Shown here piece by piece: positions 21,214 through 33,544 of a DNA stretch of 64,000 nucleotides; within the stretch, counting starts at the first letter, position 1; each line of letters opens with the position of its first letter. Source of the stretch: Maylandia zebra (taxonomy: Eukaryota > Chordata > Actinopteri > Cichliformes > Cichlidae); contig NC_135169.1 in assembly GCF_041146795.1 (NCBI RefSeq), positions 13,409,585-13,473,584 of the forward strand, in the 5' to 3' direction. The notes below the pieces were generated by a model. It had not been told where the DNA came from. It saw only the letters and a program-made list of their open reading frames with translations, and did not search any database. The position numbers and the translations under genes are program-made.

Positions 21214-22070
21214 GAATTCGGTCTCGCCAGGTTTAAAAGTAACCAAGCTAAAGCCATGAGAGGGCTGGAGTACTCTCTCTCCAAGCTACAGAGTAAGTCA
21301 CAAATACATGCACACACACATTTGTATTTCACCTCTGAGGGCTTCACCAAAACCTGAAGCTTAATTACCACAAGCTATGTGTTTTTGTACAAAAGTCCTG
21401 AAACTGTAAAAAGAAATCCAGTTAAAACCAAGAAAACAAACGTCAGCCTATCACAAAACCGCTGTTTTTTTCTTTCTTAAAAAGGGAAATCATCATTTAA
21501 AAACTATGGTTTTTATTTTCTCTGATCATCTTTGTCTAATTTAACTTTTAGAGCATTTCATTAAACGTTGGTCTCAATCTAGTATCAGATTGAGATCAAC
21601 ATTTACTGTATTGCACACCTTTGGTGGTGGCTTAGAGTGATGTCAAATTTTTCATTGATTTTTAGATTTGGTCACAGGATTCACAATTTTTTTTATTTAT
21701 TAAAATATGAATAACAAATGTCATATGAGTTTTCTCTTTTGACTTTTTTATGTAGATGTAGTTTAGATCAGCCTGATTTTCGGTCATTAGAACTTAAACC
21801 TTAGATTGCATATAAAAGACGACGGTACACTCCGGGTGTGAGAACTGTGCATTTTCTTTTCTTGTTTTAAACCTTAAACCTATTTTCAGCTCCATTATGC
21901 TCATATTCAGTTTATTTTTCACTTCAGGGCTCAGATCAGTGTGACAGTTCCTCATTTTCTACTTTTATTTATCCACAGCTAGTGACCAGGGAGAGTCATC
22001 AGAGAAGCAAAAGCCCCTCCCACCACAAGCCACGCCGACCCCCAACCAGAAACCCAAACAGTTTGTCTGA
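21214..22070 (+). CDS. Last two coding exons of an unidentified host gene
   Basis: Exon 21214-21292 follows a good pyrimidine tract and CAG and ends at a GTAAGT donor. It encodes a 26-residue stretch rich in Lys/Arg (reads EFGLARFKSN, then MRGLEYSLSKLQ). Exon 21979-22070 follows a TTATTTATCCACAG acceptor, joins in the correct phase (79 nt plus 92 nt, with a split codon for Thr) and ends with a Pro/Gln/Lys-rich tail and TGA at 22068. I do not recognise the protein. The matching splice sites, phase and terminal stop are the only evidence; upstream exons would lie left of 21214 but were not found, possibly because transposons have expanded the introns. The L1 element inserted 20 bases after the stop, in what would be its 3' untranslated region. 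Confidence 0.45.
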
Positions 22071-22326
22071 ACCTCAGTAGGAACAACAAGAGTGACGGAA
22101 GTGATGTTGTAGGTGACATCAGACGCCGGAGATTTTGGCGGAGAAAAAGCAAATGGTAGCATAGAGTTTAACAAAGGTTTTCCAAGCTTCAGTATTACCA
22201 AATATACTAATCAATTGTCATATAACTAACAACATCTGCTTTATCATCTCTAACACCCTGGAGGACAACGGGGAGAGTTTAGACGCTCTCCAAGATTACA
22301 TCGACCGCTGTTTTCAAGATTTAGTA

Positions 22327-23115
22327 ATGCATAAGGCCCAGAGTGCATCTTCCCCGGCCAAAATCGAGACGCCGTCATCGAAGAGAAGTCGCCAGGCAGA
22401 CTCCCCCGGTACAACATCGCCTGCCGGCAAAGACATCGCAGAAATCCTGGAGTCAATCGACAAGCGATTGTCCAGTTTCGATGCAAGGCTGTCCCTGGTG
22501 GAGATTTTACACCGGGAATTTAAATCTCTGAGAGAATCCCTGGAATTCAGCTAGCAGCAGGTGGAAACGCTTGCCGCTGAAAATGCCACGCTACGGGAGT
22601 CGGTTAAATCTCTCACCGATAACGTGACCCAGCTAAACATTGAAAATAAAAAAATAAAAGAGTCCGTTATCGATCTACAAGCCCGTAGCATGAGAGATAA
22701 TCTTGTGTTTTCTGGTATTCCAGAAACTGCCGGAGAGGACGCAGAGGCAACGGTGAAAAACTTCATTAAAATCCACCTGAAGCTGCCAGAGGACACCGTA
22801 AAGAACATCGACTTCGATAGAGTACATCGCTTGGGGGGCGCGCGGTCGCGGACCGGGAGACCACGGCCTATTGTGGCCAAATTCAGTCAATTCAAACAGA
22901 AGGAACAGGTGAAGAGTCGCGGCAGAGAGCTGAAAGGAACGGACTTCAGCGTGAACGACCAGTTCCCCAAAGAGATCCTGGAACGACGCAAGGTCCTGTT
23001 CCCAGTTCGACGTAGCTTCATCCAGAAAGGCTCCCGTGCTGTCATCGCCGTGGACCGGCTCTACGTGGACGGACAGCTTTACCGCGACCTCGGCACCACA
23101 CCGTGGTTATATTAA
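22327..23115 (+). pseudogene. L1 ORF1 (nucleic-acid-binding protein), one internal stop
   Basis: The frame from ATG 22327 to TAA 23113 would code for a protein like L1 ORF1p (Transposase_22 family), the RNA chaperone that coats L1 RNA. It has a Ser/Pro/Lys-rich head, a coiled coil (about residues 40-115 with Leu/Ile heptads), an RNA-recognition-like core around NLVFSGIPE, and a C-terminal domain ending with basic and aromatic residues. A single in-frame TAG at 22552-22554, in the coiled coil after EFS, interrupts it; the frame reopens at once and stays open to the end. The stop is one base change from a Gln codon, so it is a recent nonsense mutation or a sequencing error. Confidence 0.8.
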
Positions 23116-23655
23116 CTGCACTCCAGATAAGAACCCGCTACACTCTTTTCTTATTCATTCACACTCTATCCTTTAACATGAGTTTAAGCTAGTAATATCA
23201 ATATGATGTCATAGCAGATATAACACCGTCACCCTCCGTCATTGCTTTAATTGGAATGTTTCCGTTTCGTTTCTTTTTTTTTGTTGTCGCTCACAGTTCA
23301 TGTGGTTTCTTTCTTTCTCTTGTCTTTCACTGCTGTGGTCACCTACTTCCCCACTCACCTACAAACAACACCCTCTATTTCTCCATATTTTCACAACACG
23401 ATCACGCAAACACATCAGCTCAACGGCAGCACATTCACAACAGCCTCACAGCACGCACAGACTTGCAGGACACATAAGCAAGCCACGCTTGTTCATATTA
23501 GTGAATATTCACACACATAGTCAGAATTATGGAGTCTCTGACCACACTTCTTTTTCTCTTTCTATTTACAAACAAGGGATGTTTCCATATTCTCTCCACC
23601 TGTCTAAACGAAACACCCAGCATACATCATTAGACATACACGCACAATTAAGGGC

Positions 23656-26600
23656 ATGCTGAGGTTTGTCACATGGAATGTAAATGGAGCTGGCACCAGA
23701 GGAAAGAGGTTAAAAATATTTAACCAGCTTAAAAAACTACAGGCAGATGTTGTTTTATTACAAGAAACTCACAAACCTGTCACAGGTTTAAATGAACTTA
23801 AAACACCTGAGTTTCCTAACGTGTTTGCAGCCGGTTATAATTCTAGACAACGGGGAGTAGCAATTTTAATACATAAAAATGTTAATTTTACAGTACTCGA
23901 TACAGTTATAGATCCAGAGGGTAGATTTCTAATTATTAAACTATCAATATTGAACAAAAAACTATGTATTGTTAGTATATATGGTCCAAATGTTGATGAA
24001 CCCTCATTCTTCCACGGTTTTTTTAGTGCACTCTCTGAACACCTTGATTGCACACTCATTCTTGGCGGTGACCTCAACCTTGGACTAAATGAAGAAATGG
24101 ATAGGCTCAACACAACAGGAACTCAGCGTAATTGGCAGTCCACAAATATAATCAAACAGTATATGAACGACTTTGGTCTTTGCGATGCATGGCGCTCTCT
24201 TCACCCCACCAGTAAGGAATGTACTTTTTTCTCGCATGTTCATCACTCTTACTCTCGTCTGGATTATTTTTTGGTCAGCAGCTCACTGCTGTGTGACATT
24301 TCAGACACTGAGATTCATCCTATAGCTGTCAGCGATCATGCTCCTATATCTTTAACACTAATGCACAAGAATAATACTACGCCAAGTAAAAACTGGAGAT
24401 TTAATATATCACTACTTAAAGATGAAGACTTTATTAAATACTTTAAAAAGGAATGGACTTCATATTTAGACTTTAATGACACTCCCGGAATATCTGCTTC
24501 TGTTCTATGGGAAGCAGGGAAAGCTGTGATGAGAGGTAAAATAATTTCTTTCTCATCACACAAAAAGAAAGAAGAAAACAAAAATATTCAGGAATTAGAA
24601 AAAAACATCAAATCACTAGAAGAAGCCTACGCGTCCCACCAAGATCAGGAAACATTGAACAAAATATGCAAAACAAAACTAGAATTAAATGAAACTATTA
24701 ATAAAAAAACACAATTCCTTATACAAAGACTTCGCTTGCAGAATTTTGAACACAGTAACAAATCAGGTCGATTTCTAGCTAACCAGCTAAAAATAAATAA
24801 AGAAAAAATAACTATATGTGCTGCTAAAGATTTATCGGGGAACACAATATATGATCCTGGAAGAATAAACAACATTTTTAGGGATTTCTATGAAACTTTA
24901 TACTCACCACAAATAAACCCATCTAAAAATGAAATTGATCTGTTTCTTGACAACGTAACTCTTCCAAAATTACTAGACAGTCAAGCAATGGAACTGGATT
25001 CGCCACTGACGCCAAGTGAACTCCAGGAAGCCCTGATAAGTATGCCCAATAATAAGGCTCCAGGTCCAGACGGCTTCCCTGCAGAATTCTACAAAGAATT
25101 CTGGACAATTTTGGCACCAGTATTCCACGGCATGTTGCAGGAAATCGAGGAAAAGGGCAGACTACCACCAAATATGAATTCTGCCAACATTAGTCTCCTG
25201 CTAAAACCAGGCAAAGACCCTTTATTTCCCTCAAGCTATCGTCCAATTTCTCTTTTAAATGTAGACCTTAAAATAATCTGCAAAGCTCTCTCAAAGAGAT
25301 TAGAGAAAATGACCCCCCTCTTAATTCATCCTGACCAAACTGGTTTCATAAAAGGTCGGCACTCCTCAACAAACACTCGTAGATTACTTAATTTAATAGA
25401 CTACTCATACGATAAAAACATCGAAACCATAATATTATCTCTAGATGCAGAAAAAGCATTTGACAGAGTTAATTGGAAATTTTTATTCGCAACTTTACAC
25501 AAATTTGGTTTTGGAAACTCTTTCATAAACTGGATAAGAATATTATACAATTCCCCAACGGCTCGTATCAGAACAAATGACCAGACATCCTCCAGCTTCT
25601 GTCTCCTGAGGGGCACCAGACAGGGATGCCCACTCTCCCCTTCACTTTTTGCAATTTTTATCGAACCTCTAGCAGCAGCATTTAGACAGGCTACGACAAT
25701 TAAGGGCATAAAATGTAAGAACATAGAACATAAAATCAGTCTCTATGCGGATGATGTGTTGCTTTTTCTGCAAAACACACAAACCAACCTCTCTGAGGTA
25801 ATTACTTTAATAAACTGGTTTTCAAGAGTTTCAGATTATTCAATTAACTGGCCAAAATCTACAGTTCTCCCCATTAACTGCTCCTTCCATAATTCTTCCT
25901 CTGCCCCACTGCAATCTGGAAATATTAAATATTTAGGTATTAATGTCTCTCCTAAGCTTTCAGACTTAACTAAACTAAACCACATCCCACTTCTAAAGAA
26001 AGTAGAAGGCGATCTGACTAGATGGAAATCTTTACCCATATCACTCATGGGAAGGGTCGCCACTATAAAAATGATGATCTTGCCAAAAATAAATTACTTA
26101 TTTTTGATGATCCCTAACAAACCATCACAAGATTGGTTCAGATCTCTGGATTCATATATTTCCAAATTCCTTTGGAAAGATAAACCCCCGCGTATTAGCT
26201 TAAAAACGCTACAAAGAACCAAGGATAGAGGAGGATTAGATCTGCCTAATTTTCACCAATACTTCTTAGCCAACAGGCTTCAGTTCATCTCAGAATGGTT
26301 AAAACATACCTTCTTAGTTGAGCCCTGGCTAGATGTTGAACAGGCACTATGCAAGGATCTAGAGATTTCAGACCTACCATTTATTAGCTCAAACATCAAA
26401 AGACATGAATGCTTTAAAAGTATCAACATCAGCTTTTCTCTAACAGCATGGTGGGAGTTTCTAAAAATAACGGAGTCTTCATTAATCCCATGCAAACGTA
26501 CACCTATCTGGAATAACCCTGACATATTACAAAACAATAATATGATTAATTTCCCAGAATGGAGTTGTAAAGGAATTAAATACTTAGAACATATATTAGA

Positions 26601-27387
26601 GGGAACAGAATTTATTCCATTTGACAGACTAGTTGAACAATATGGGATCAACAAGACAAGGTTTTTAGAATATCAACAAATTAAATCCATAGTAAAAAAG
26701 AAATTTAACCTCAGTCAAGTTGAATTACAAACACCACTAAGTGCGGCACATTTTCTTACTCTTAAATCCCCCAAATTATTATCTAAAATATACAGAACAC
26801 TTTCTAAATTAGATGAATCAATATCCCTTCCTACTGCAAAGTGGGAAGCAGATTTATCAGTCAACCTAGACCAAAACTTCTGGTCTCAGATTTGCTTAAA
26901 AACTTTTAAATTAATTAAAAATCCCAGTCTGCAATTAATACAATACAAAATACTTCATAGAGTGCACTATACAGGTCATCGGATGTTCAAGATGGGCTTT
27001 ACATCTTCCAACAACTGCTCACACTGTCAAGGCAATACACCAGACAATTACATCCACGCTCTTTGGTTCTGTCCACCAGTGCAAAAGTTTTGGCGCGAGA
27101 TATGTGAAGACTTATCAAAGTGTCTGAAATGTAACATTCCAACTTCCCCCTTAGTGTGTCTACTGGGCAGCTTAGATAATGTCACTTCAGAAAAGAATAT
27201 AGCCCATATGATCTTCACTGCCCTATGCATAGCCAAGAAAACAGTCCTCATGAACTGGAAAAATAAAAATAATCTTAATTCTAACCAATATAGAAATTAT
27301 CTATTAGATTACATTAGTCTTGACACAGCCTCTGCCACCACATTAGATCAATTGCTCTGGGCCCCTTTTATCAGCTCCATCACCTAG
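23656..27387 (+). CDS. L1 ORF2: endonuclease / reverse transcriptase
   Basis: An uninterrupted 1,243-codon frame encoding the enzyme that nicks target DNA and copies L1 RNA there. Residues about 3-235 are an apurinic-type endonuclease (opens with [10 protein letters not shown], includes QETH near 37 and ends with [10 protein letters not shown] near 226). A linker with coiled-coil character follows (about 300-390). The reverse transcriptase spans about 450-770 with [12 protein letters not shown] (near 596), [16 protein letters not shown] and [10 protein letters not shown] (near 694; the Asp pair is the active site). A C-terminal Cys/His segment ([19 protein letters not shown], near 1122) is the L1-type zinc-like motif. 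Length and order match fish L1/Tx1-type ORF2 proteins. The spacer after ORF1 is about 540 bp and has no frame of its own. Confidence 0.93.
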   Translation: MLRFVTWNVNGAGTRGKRLKIFNQLKKLQADVVLLQETHKPVTGLNELKTPEFPNVFAAGYNSRQRGVAILIHKNVNFTVLDTVIDPEGRFLIIKLSILNKKLCIVSIYGPNVDEPSFFHGFFSALSEHLDCTLILGGDLNLGLNEEMDRLNTTGTQRNWQSTNIIKQYMNDFGLCDAWRSLHPTSKECTFFSHVHHSYSRLDYFLVSSSLLCDISDTEIHPIAVSDHAPISLTLMHKNNTTPSKNWRFNISLLKDEDFIKYFKKEWTSYLDFNDTPGISASVLWEAGKAVMRGKIISFSSHKKKEENKNIQELEKNIKSLEEAYASHQDQETLNKICKTKLELNETINKKTQFLIQRLRLQNFEHSNKSGRFLANQLKINKEKITICAAKDLSGNTIYDPGRINNIFRDFYETLYSPQINPSKNEIDLFLDNVTLPKLLDSQAMELDSPLTPSELQEALISMPNNKAPGPDGFPAEFYKEFWTILAPVFHGMLQEIEEKGRLPPNMNSANISLLLKPGKDPLFPSSYRPISLLNVDLKIICKALSKRLEKMTPLLIHPDQTGFIKGRHSSTNTRRLLNLIDYSYDKNIETIILSLDAEKAFDRVNWKFLFATLHKFGFGNSFINWIRILYNSPTARIRTNDQTSSSFCLLRGTRQGCPLSPSLFAIFIEPLAAAFRQATTIKGIKCKNIEHKISLYADDVLLFLQNTQTNLSEVITLINWFSRVSDYSINWPKSTVLPINCSFHNSSSAPLQSGNIKYLGINVSPKLSDLTKLNHIPLLKKVEGDLTRWKSLPISLMGRVATIKMMILPKINYLFLMIPNKPSQDWFRSLDSYISKFLWKDKPPRISLKTLQRTKDRGGLDLPNFHQYFLANRLQFISEWLKHTFLVEPWLDVEQALCKDLEISDLPFISSNIKRHECFKSINISFSLTAWWEFLKITESSLIPCKRTPIWNNPDILQNNNMINFPEWSCKGIKYLEHILEGTEFIPFDRLVEQYGINKTRFLEYQQIKSIVKKKFNLSQVELQTPLSAAHFLTLKSPKLLSKIYRTLSKLDESISLPTAKWEADLSVNLDQNFWSQICLKTFKLIKNPSLQLIQYKILHRVHYTGHRMFKMGFTSSNNCSHCQGNTPDNYIHALWFCPPVQKFWREICEDLSKCLKCNIPTSPLVCLLGSLDNVTSEKNIAHMIFTALCIAKKTVLMNWKNKNNLNSNQYRNYLLDYISLDTASATTLDQLLWAPFISSIT

Positions 27388-29918
27388 TGGGGGTGGGGGG
27401 TCATAGTTTGGTCCCGCCTTCACTGTTGTGATTGGTGAGGGGGTAGGGACAGGCTTAGGGCGTCGGGGGGTTCCCCGGAGGCATCTTCCTTGGGGGGCTC
27501 AACCCGGGGTAGCGGTCACGTCCGGTTGGGGGCTCTGTTGGCTCTCAGGTGACTGTTTCCTCGCGGCTGCGTGCAGCGGGGCTAGGGGAGGGTCTGTGCT
27601 GACGGACGTGGGTTACTGACCTGGCAACCTGGCTGCCCCTGGGTGGGTCCGGGATGGGCGTGAGGTTCTGGGGGCGCTCCGTCTCTGGGCTGGGGCCCGG
27701 GCCGGGCCTCGGGGGCTTGGGTCCTGGTTGGTGTGTTGCCGGGGTTGTGGGCGGGTGGGTGCATGGGGGCCCGGCCCTGGAGCAGGGTGCCGCCGGTGCG
27801 TCGAGCCGCCTGGGGGGCTCTTCAACTGGTGGGGGGGATGGTCACATCTTGCAGGAGCTTTCTTCTCTTCAGGAACTCTCTGCAGGAGGGGGAGATACAG
27901 GAGAGGTGGAGGAAGATCTCAGCCTGGGCGTTTACCGTCTTATGTAGTCTGGAAGATGTGTGGATGGTGGGGTGGGTGCAGTTTTCTCTGTGGTGGGGTT
28001 GGGTGGACTGTCCAGGGCTCTGTGGAGCCGGAGGGCGCCACTGCACTGGGCCCCGGTCTGATGGGCCTGGGCCCCCCTTCCCTGGCGGGTCGCGAAGGGT
28101 GGGAGTGCCTACTGGGGTCAGCGGGGGAGCTGGCCCCAGGGAGGGGTTACCTGCCCCTCCCTTCCTTCCCTCCCCATCTCCAGCTGCCTCCCTCTTCCCA
28201 CTCCTCCACAACCACCCACACATGCAGGGCCTTGGAGTGGGGGTATGTCACCAGGGTGCAGAGGAGGCTACCCCCCCCCCCCCCCCCCCCGTCCCCTTCT
28301 GGCTGCCTCTGCCTCAATTTTATCCCACAACTTAGACATTCACATTATTCACACTCTCATTACACATACATATAGGATCTTGGGGGTGGGCACAATCACG
28401 GAGTCCAAATTACCATCAGGGTGTATACCTCACCCCTGACGTCGTTGCCCACCTCTCAATTTTAAATACACTTAGTCATTGAGGGCTAGCAGGAGGGACT
28501 ATGCGCTTACCTGCTGCTCCTTGGCAGGTAGCTCCATGCCCTCCTGGGTTTTAATTGCACCTTAGAACACATATGCATCAACACTACAATGAGCGGGTGG
28601 AGGGAGGTTTGGAGTCTTCTCCCACCCCCATTGCTGCGGCCTGCTGGAGCGGGAGGGCTAGTAGGAGGAGTTGGCCGTCCGACTGCGGTCTGGGGTGTGG
28701 GGCCTCCCTGCTGCTGCGGAGTCGGGGTGGTCTGCCTCTCCCCACCGCAGGGAAAAGGGTAACACCACCTGGGTCTGGGTGCAATTCCCCCCTCCAGGGG
28801 CAAGGGTACCTAGACCCGGTTTGTAGAGTACGCTTGGGGAGTGTGATTGTGTGTACAGCGTCTCTTTATGTCTGTCTCCACGTTGGTTGAGTGTGGAGTG
28901 AGTGCATATGAGAGCATGAGGGTGGGAATGGATGTTTGTATCTGTGTGTGCCTGTATGTCTGTGTCTATATGTCAGGTTGGGTATCAGACGCCACCTCTC
29001 TGGGGACACCTCAGGCCCTCCAAGGTTTGGAGGCCTATCTCCACCCACCACCACTTCCCCTGCCGGTGGCGGACTCCCTCAGGTGTCGGTGTGTTGGTGG
29101 TTCTTTGTGTCTGGGGGTGGGCGTCCGGGTACACACCGGCTCACTCCTTGGCGGCCGCTTGTCGGGGCCTGGGGCCTGGGGCTCGCTCGGGCCCCTTTGG
29201 AGGTGGGGTGCCCCCGGCCTCTCGGCCTGGGGCTTGGTCACTCAGGCACAGCTGGGGGCCGGCGGAGCTCACGGGCGCGTCACTGCAACTCCCCCTGACT
29301 TCTGCTCCGCGGCTGCTGGGCGAGCCCTCATCTGGGACTCTCCTCAGCTCTTACTGGAACAGTGGCGCGGCTGCCCCTCTGTTGGTCTTCCTTGGTCTCT
29401 TGTGTTCTGGGGGCCTCTGGATGTCTGGAGTTTTGATCTCCTCCATACCCGCTTCACACCCTGGAGGACGGGGCTGTGGCCCCCCCACACTCCCTAGCAG
29501 ATCATTACATGGAGAAACCTTTGGAATGCAAGCATGCTGATCCACACAGGTATGCACACATGGGTATTCACAGACGCGGACTAAAGCTTTCTTGGCTGCT
29601 GCCTCAAAGCACACTGTGCGCTGTCTATCTTGCGTGCTGCACAATATCGTTTATTATTGAGTAAATATTGATATCTATGACTAGCTAGTTTATTGTGATG
29701 GTGCTTTGTTTTCTCTATTATTATGTTGCTCTTTGTTGTTTGCTGTCTCCTCTGTTTGTTTTTTTTGTTTGTTTGTTTTTTTTTTCTCCATACAGGTGAC
29801 CCAGGAGTTCTTTTTTTTTTTCTCTCTCTCTTCCCCCCCCTTCTCACCGTCTCTTCTCCCCTTTGGTTTTCTTTCTTTCTCTCCCCCTCTTTCTCTCATT
29901 CATTCCCCCTGTCCTATT

Positions 29919-29922
<4 letters not shown>
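27388..29922 (+). other. G/C-rich 3' region of the L1 element
   Basis: 2.5 kb between the ORF2 stop and the first poly(A). It is strongly G-rich on the plus strand, with runs of C at 28271-28290 and many TG/GT words at 28850-28980. Open frames on both strands (up to about 216 codons) are a by-product of high G/C and have no recognisable domain. A pyrimidine-rich stretch (29740-29918) precedes the poly(A). Confidence 0.7.
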
Positions 29923-29960
<38 letters not shown>

Positions 29961-30051
29961 CAAAGGATGAACTGAAGCTCTGCCATCACGTAATGTCGCA
30001 TACTGCTGTTTCTGATGTCATTTAGAAAAAAAAAAAAAAAAAAAAAAAAAA
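29923..30051 (+). repeat. Two poly(A) tracts around a 67-bp transduced segment
   Basis: A36 at 29923-29958, a unique 67-bp stretch (29959-30025, begins GACAAAGGATG and ends CATTTAG), then A26 at 30026-30051, followed directly by the target-site repeat. This is the layout made when L1 transcription runs past its own poly(A) signal into flanking DNA and the longer RNA is inserted elsewhere. Confidence 0.75.
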
Positions 30052-30062
30052 GGAACAACAAG

Positions 30063-30440
30063 CCCACAATAGAGATTGACAGACCACGTGACTTTCGCAC
30101 ATTGCATGCCGGGAACTCGTGGCAAAACAATCCAAGTACCGCATCAAATGCAAGTATTTGCAGCACTGCAAAACGTTCATTCTCCGGTTCCAATACCTTC
30201 TTGCTTTTTCTTTGCCCCCCAAAAAAGGTATGTACAAAACGAAGGATAACAATGCCGGTCTGTACAAAGACAGACTCGACGAAAAGGCAAAGAAAACCAC
30301 CAGTGCATACATTCATGAAGTTTAGTAACTTCAGGTCACTGCAACAAGCCCAGGTACAGTTTACTGACAGATGGGTGCAGGACCTTGAAATGCACCGTGT
30401 AGAACGAAAGACCATCGTACAAACAAAGGTAAGTTTACCA
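30063..30440 (+). pseudogene. Fragment B of a YqaJ/SWIM-type transposon gene
   Basis: This is clearly related to 19326-19787: both start with GAGATTGACAGACCACGTGAC and share the MYKTxDNxAGxYKDRLDEKA-type segment (30232 onward). This copy lacks the SDPYEHTEWSKDV portion (about 130 bp missing). It keeps a better version of the next piece, FRSLQQAQVQFTDRWVQDLE (about 30330-30390), ending in a good donor (ACAAAG then GTAAGT, near 30428). In related fish proteins this leads to the SWIM finger. Broken frames and the internal deletion make it a pseudogene. Confidence 0.45.
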
Positions 30441-32037
30441 GTCTCACAAATCGTCTTCATAAATACACATTCGTTAACCGTTTATTATTAGGACCTTTAA
30501 GCTCAATGGTAATTAATTAGTAGTGGAAATAATTTCTGGTACGGATTACAGAAATGTAGCAGTGACAATAATATTGTATGCTGTAATCGTACTGGGCAAT
30601 TAGTGATACAAAAAAACAAAAAACCTGTTTTATCTGCTTTACCCGTCGGCTTCCCGTGGCTGTCATGTGACCGGCTATTGCAGTTAATAATACAACAGCT
30701 TCTTTCCATTTTTTGTGTTTCTTTTTATCGCTGTGTAACTGATTTCAATTGAAAGCCTGTATGCGCTAGTACCTCTTGCCACGAATTCCCAGAATCCTTT
30801 GCGGTTTTACCCTTGAATGACGTCACATTTTCAATCTCTATGGCTCGTTTGAAGAGCAGCACTAAAACGGTGGGGCATCCACTCATCCTCAGTTCTGATT
30901 GGTGACACATTAGCTGATACTGATTACTTTTCAAAGTCACCAGAGCAATGAACTACAATAATTCCCAGGATTCCTTGAGACTGATTTAATCATCTTATTA
31001 AAGTTTTAGTAATTTTTTTTTTAAGTTTGCAGTTTGTAATTTGTCAGTTATGTAATGTAAACATGATATTAAGTTAATAATTTAAGTTTATGTTGACTTT
31101 TCTTATCTTTGTTTTTATATTTTTATATGGAAATAGTTTTTTGTCTTATTTTGTAGAATTCTCTGAATGATTATTGTCATCTTGGATTTCTTTGGGACCT
31201 CCCACAGTAAATGTCTTAAGAGATTTTCTATCAATAGGAACGGGTTTACATCAGATTCAGGTAGTTTAGAATCAGACTGTTGTAGAAATGCATGTTTCAT
31301 AGTATCCATATGCCAGTTTGAGTAGATGTTTGTTTTCTGGTGGTATGGCTCTGATCTTAAAATTCCAATAGATTTATGTTCTGGATAATTGGCCAACCCA
31401 TTGAGACCAAGGGGAAGGTCAGAGTTGAGTTTTGTTTTGTCTCATGCTAAAGAGGATATTGTGTTTTAGATGTAGTCTTATCCGTTTTGGCTTGAAAAAG
31501 GGTTGTCAGTAACCTGGTGTATGTTAATATTGCAGCATGCCAAGCTGCATTATGCAAAATCAACCTCTGGGGCTAACAAATAAAGCTAATGTTAAAGCAC
31601 TGAACACTGCAGTTTCTCTAATATCCACTTCAGACTGGTTCTAAAAGTGACCAAAAGTGAGTCAGTTCCCACAGACGCAAAATGTCAAACTTTACAACAG
31701 AAATAAAGATATTTACAGCCTGCTACAAAAATATATTTTAGCCATATAAACTGTCCTGCATGTTGGCTAGAAGAGGGACATCAGTGTTAAAACTTCTGCC
31801 CACTCCCTGTGTGTTCTATATAATATCTATTCACACATCTTGACGCTGAAGGTTCTACATGGTTCTTACATGGTAAAGTAAGCACCTGAAAATAAAAGAG
31901 AAAAAAATGTAGGCTGCAAATGGTAGTTTCTCATTGCCCGGATAAAAAGAATTTGTTAAACAACCCTCACTGGATTGACCAATGCTTGTAATGGGAAAGC
32001 CTAAGTGAAGATATAAGAAGGAAAACTGTAGATTAAC
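30441..32037. other. Intergenic, nothing recognised
   Basis: A/T-rich sequence without splice-consistent coding exons or repeats that I can name. Frames at 30503-30709, 30725-30940 and 31115-31396 (minus) have no recognisable motif. Confidence 0.4.
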
Positions 32038-33345
32038 ATGAGTTGGGAAGGTCTGTTGGAGCCATTTCTAAGCAACTGCAGATTCCAAGATCATCAGTTC
32101 AAGCAGTTTCATCTAAGTACAAGTTATTTGGATGTCTCATTGCTAAGGACTGAAAGAAGAGCCAAACTGTCACTATCAGATGAGAGGAAATTGGTCAGGA
32201 TGTTCAGGGATCCCCCAGGCTCAAGCCTGCCATGAACAGGAAACTTCTGGAACACCAGCATCAACGTCGATAGCAACGTCAGTTTTAAATTGCCACGGAA
32301 TGAGAGGGTGCTGACCAAGAAACAAACTCCTACTCCAAAAATAACACCTTCAAACTCCACTGAAATTTGTAGCTGCCCATATGGACAAGCCAAATGCATT
32401 CTGCAGAACATCTTTATGATGAGACTAGACGACCGGGACGGCGGGTTGGGAAGCTCATCTATGTAACCGGAAGGTTGCCGGTTCGATGGACAAGACACTT
32501 TACCTACTGCCTACTAGTGTTGGCCAGAGGGGCTGATGGCGTGATATGGCAGTCTCACTTCTGTCAGTCTGCCCCAGGGCAGCTGTGGCTACAACTGTAG
32601 CTTGCCTCCACCAGTGTGTGAGTGAATGAATAGTGGAATTGTAAAGCGCTATGAGGGTGTCGAAAAGCGCTATATAAATACAATCCATTATTATTATTAT
32701 TAGACAAAGGTTGAACTATTTGGCCAAAATGACAGGTGGTGTGTTTGGAGGAGTAGCACTGCAGCGGCCGTCAAGCATGGTGGTAGCGTCATGCTCTGGG
32801 GCTGCTTTTACACTATTGCTACTGGTACATTACACAATGTGGATGCAATAATACAGGACTCTCCTTTTTTTTTTACTTGACAACGATCCCAAACACGAAC
32901 GAAAACTCGATTCAAATGGATAAAGCACATTAGCTCACATTAGCTAAGCCAGGTCTTTGCGAGGAAACTAACCAATTGAAATAAACTCTACCAATTCTGC
33001 CATGATGAATGGTCAATTATCCAGCCTGAATTATGCCAGAAGCTTGTTGATGGATACCAAAAGTGTTTGGTTGAGGTCAAACCTTCTGAGACATTTAACC
33101 AAATACTAGTGAGGATGTAAGTATATATTTAAGTCTTTATGCATAGTTTTCGACCCTGTGTGAATTAGAGAAAATTCCAAATAAATTCAAACTTGAGCAC
33201 CCAGCTCTTATTTTTTAAAGTAATTAAAGATGTATGCTATACCATCATTCCACCATCGAAAAAGGCCAGTTCCAATAACTTATTTAAAAAAACCAAATTA
33301 CCATGACATTCATGATGAGTGTGTATAAACATCTGACCACAACTG
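32038..33345 (+). mobile_element. Decayed Tc1-type transposon
   Basis: Two blocks read like a Tc1 transposase in broken plus-strand frames: a helix-turn-helix-like region with 'LSDERKLVRMF' (about 32160-32210) and a catalytic-domain segment containing AAAVKHGGSVMLWGCF (about 32760-32810). A sequence ATCTGACCACAACTGTA near 33330-33345 looks like a Tc1 terminal end. Stops and gaps are frequent. A SINE (32416-32700) is inserted between the two blocks. Confidence 0.6.
32416..32700 (+). mobile_element. tRNA-derived SINE
   Basis: The head contains a GGTTCGATGG B-box-like motif (32480-32489) preceded by a possible A box. The body ends in a LINE-type tail (AAAGCGCTATATAAATACA, then (ATT)n, 32660-32700). 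The same body and tail, 5'-truncated and inverted, occur at 63547-63703, proving it is a dispersed repeat. It interrupts a Tc1 remnant, so it is the younger of the two. Confidence 0.8.
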
Positions 33346-33544
33346 TATGTTTAAATGTGGAATGAATGGGTGGTGTCTGTAACACTAATATTAGTGCACA
33401 TCTTTTCATTTTTCTAAGCCCGTCAGCTTTTCAAAGCCTCTGAATGTATTGCAGGAAATATTCATTAAAGCTGAAAAGACTGGAGTTCAAGCTGAACAGT
33501 TTCAGAGCCAAAAAGTAGAAGTAATGAAATTCTGGAAAAACACA

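Larger units (their letters stand above)
22091..30051 (+). mobile_element. Full-length L1-like LINE with 3' transduction
   Basis: A two-ORF non-LTR retrotransposon of 7.96 kb. The 11-bp sequence GGAACAACAAG stands immediately before it (22080-22090) and again immediately after its last poly(A) (30052-30062), which sets both ends. It has a 5' leader (22091-22326), ORF1 with one internal stop, an intact 1,243-codon ORF2, a long G/C-rich 3' region (27388-29922), poly(A) 29923-29958, 67 bp of extra sequence, and poly(A) 30026-30051. The 5' end is not truncated as far as can be judged. ORF1 being interrupted means this copy may need help in trans. Confidence 0.88.

Noticed and set aside
27728..29540. 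Several 130-216-codon frames on both strands
   Set aside because: They lie in the G/C-rich 3' region of the L1 element, overlap one another on all frames and show only Gly/Pro/Ser/Trp-rich composition.
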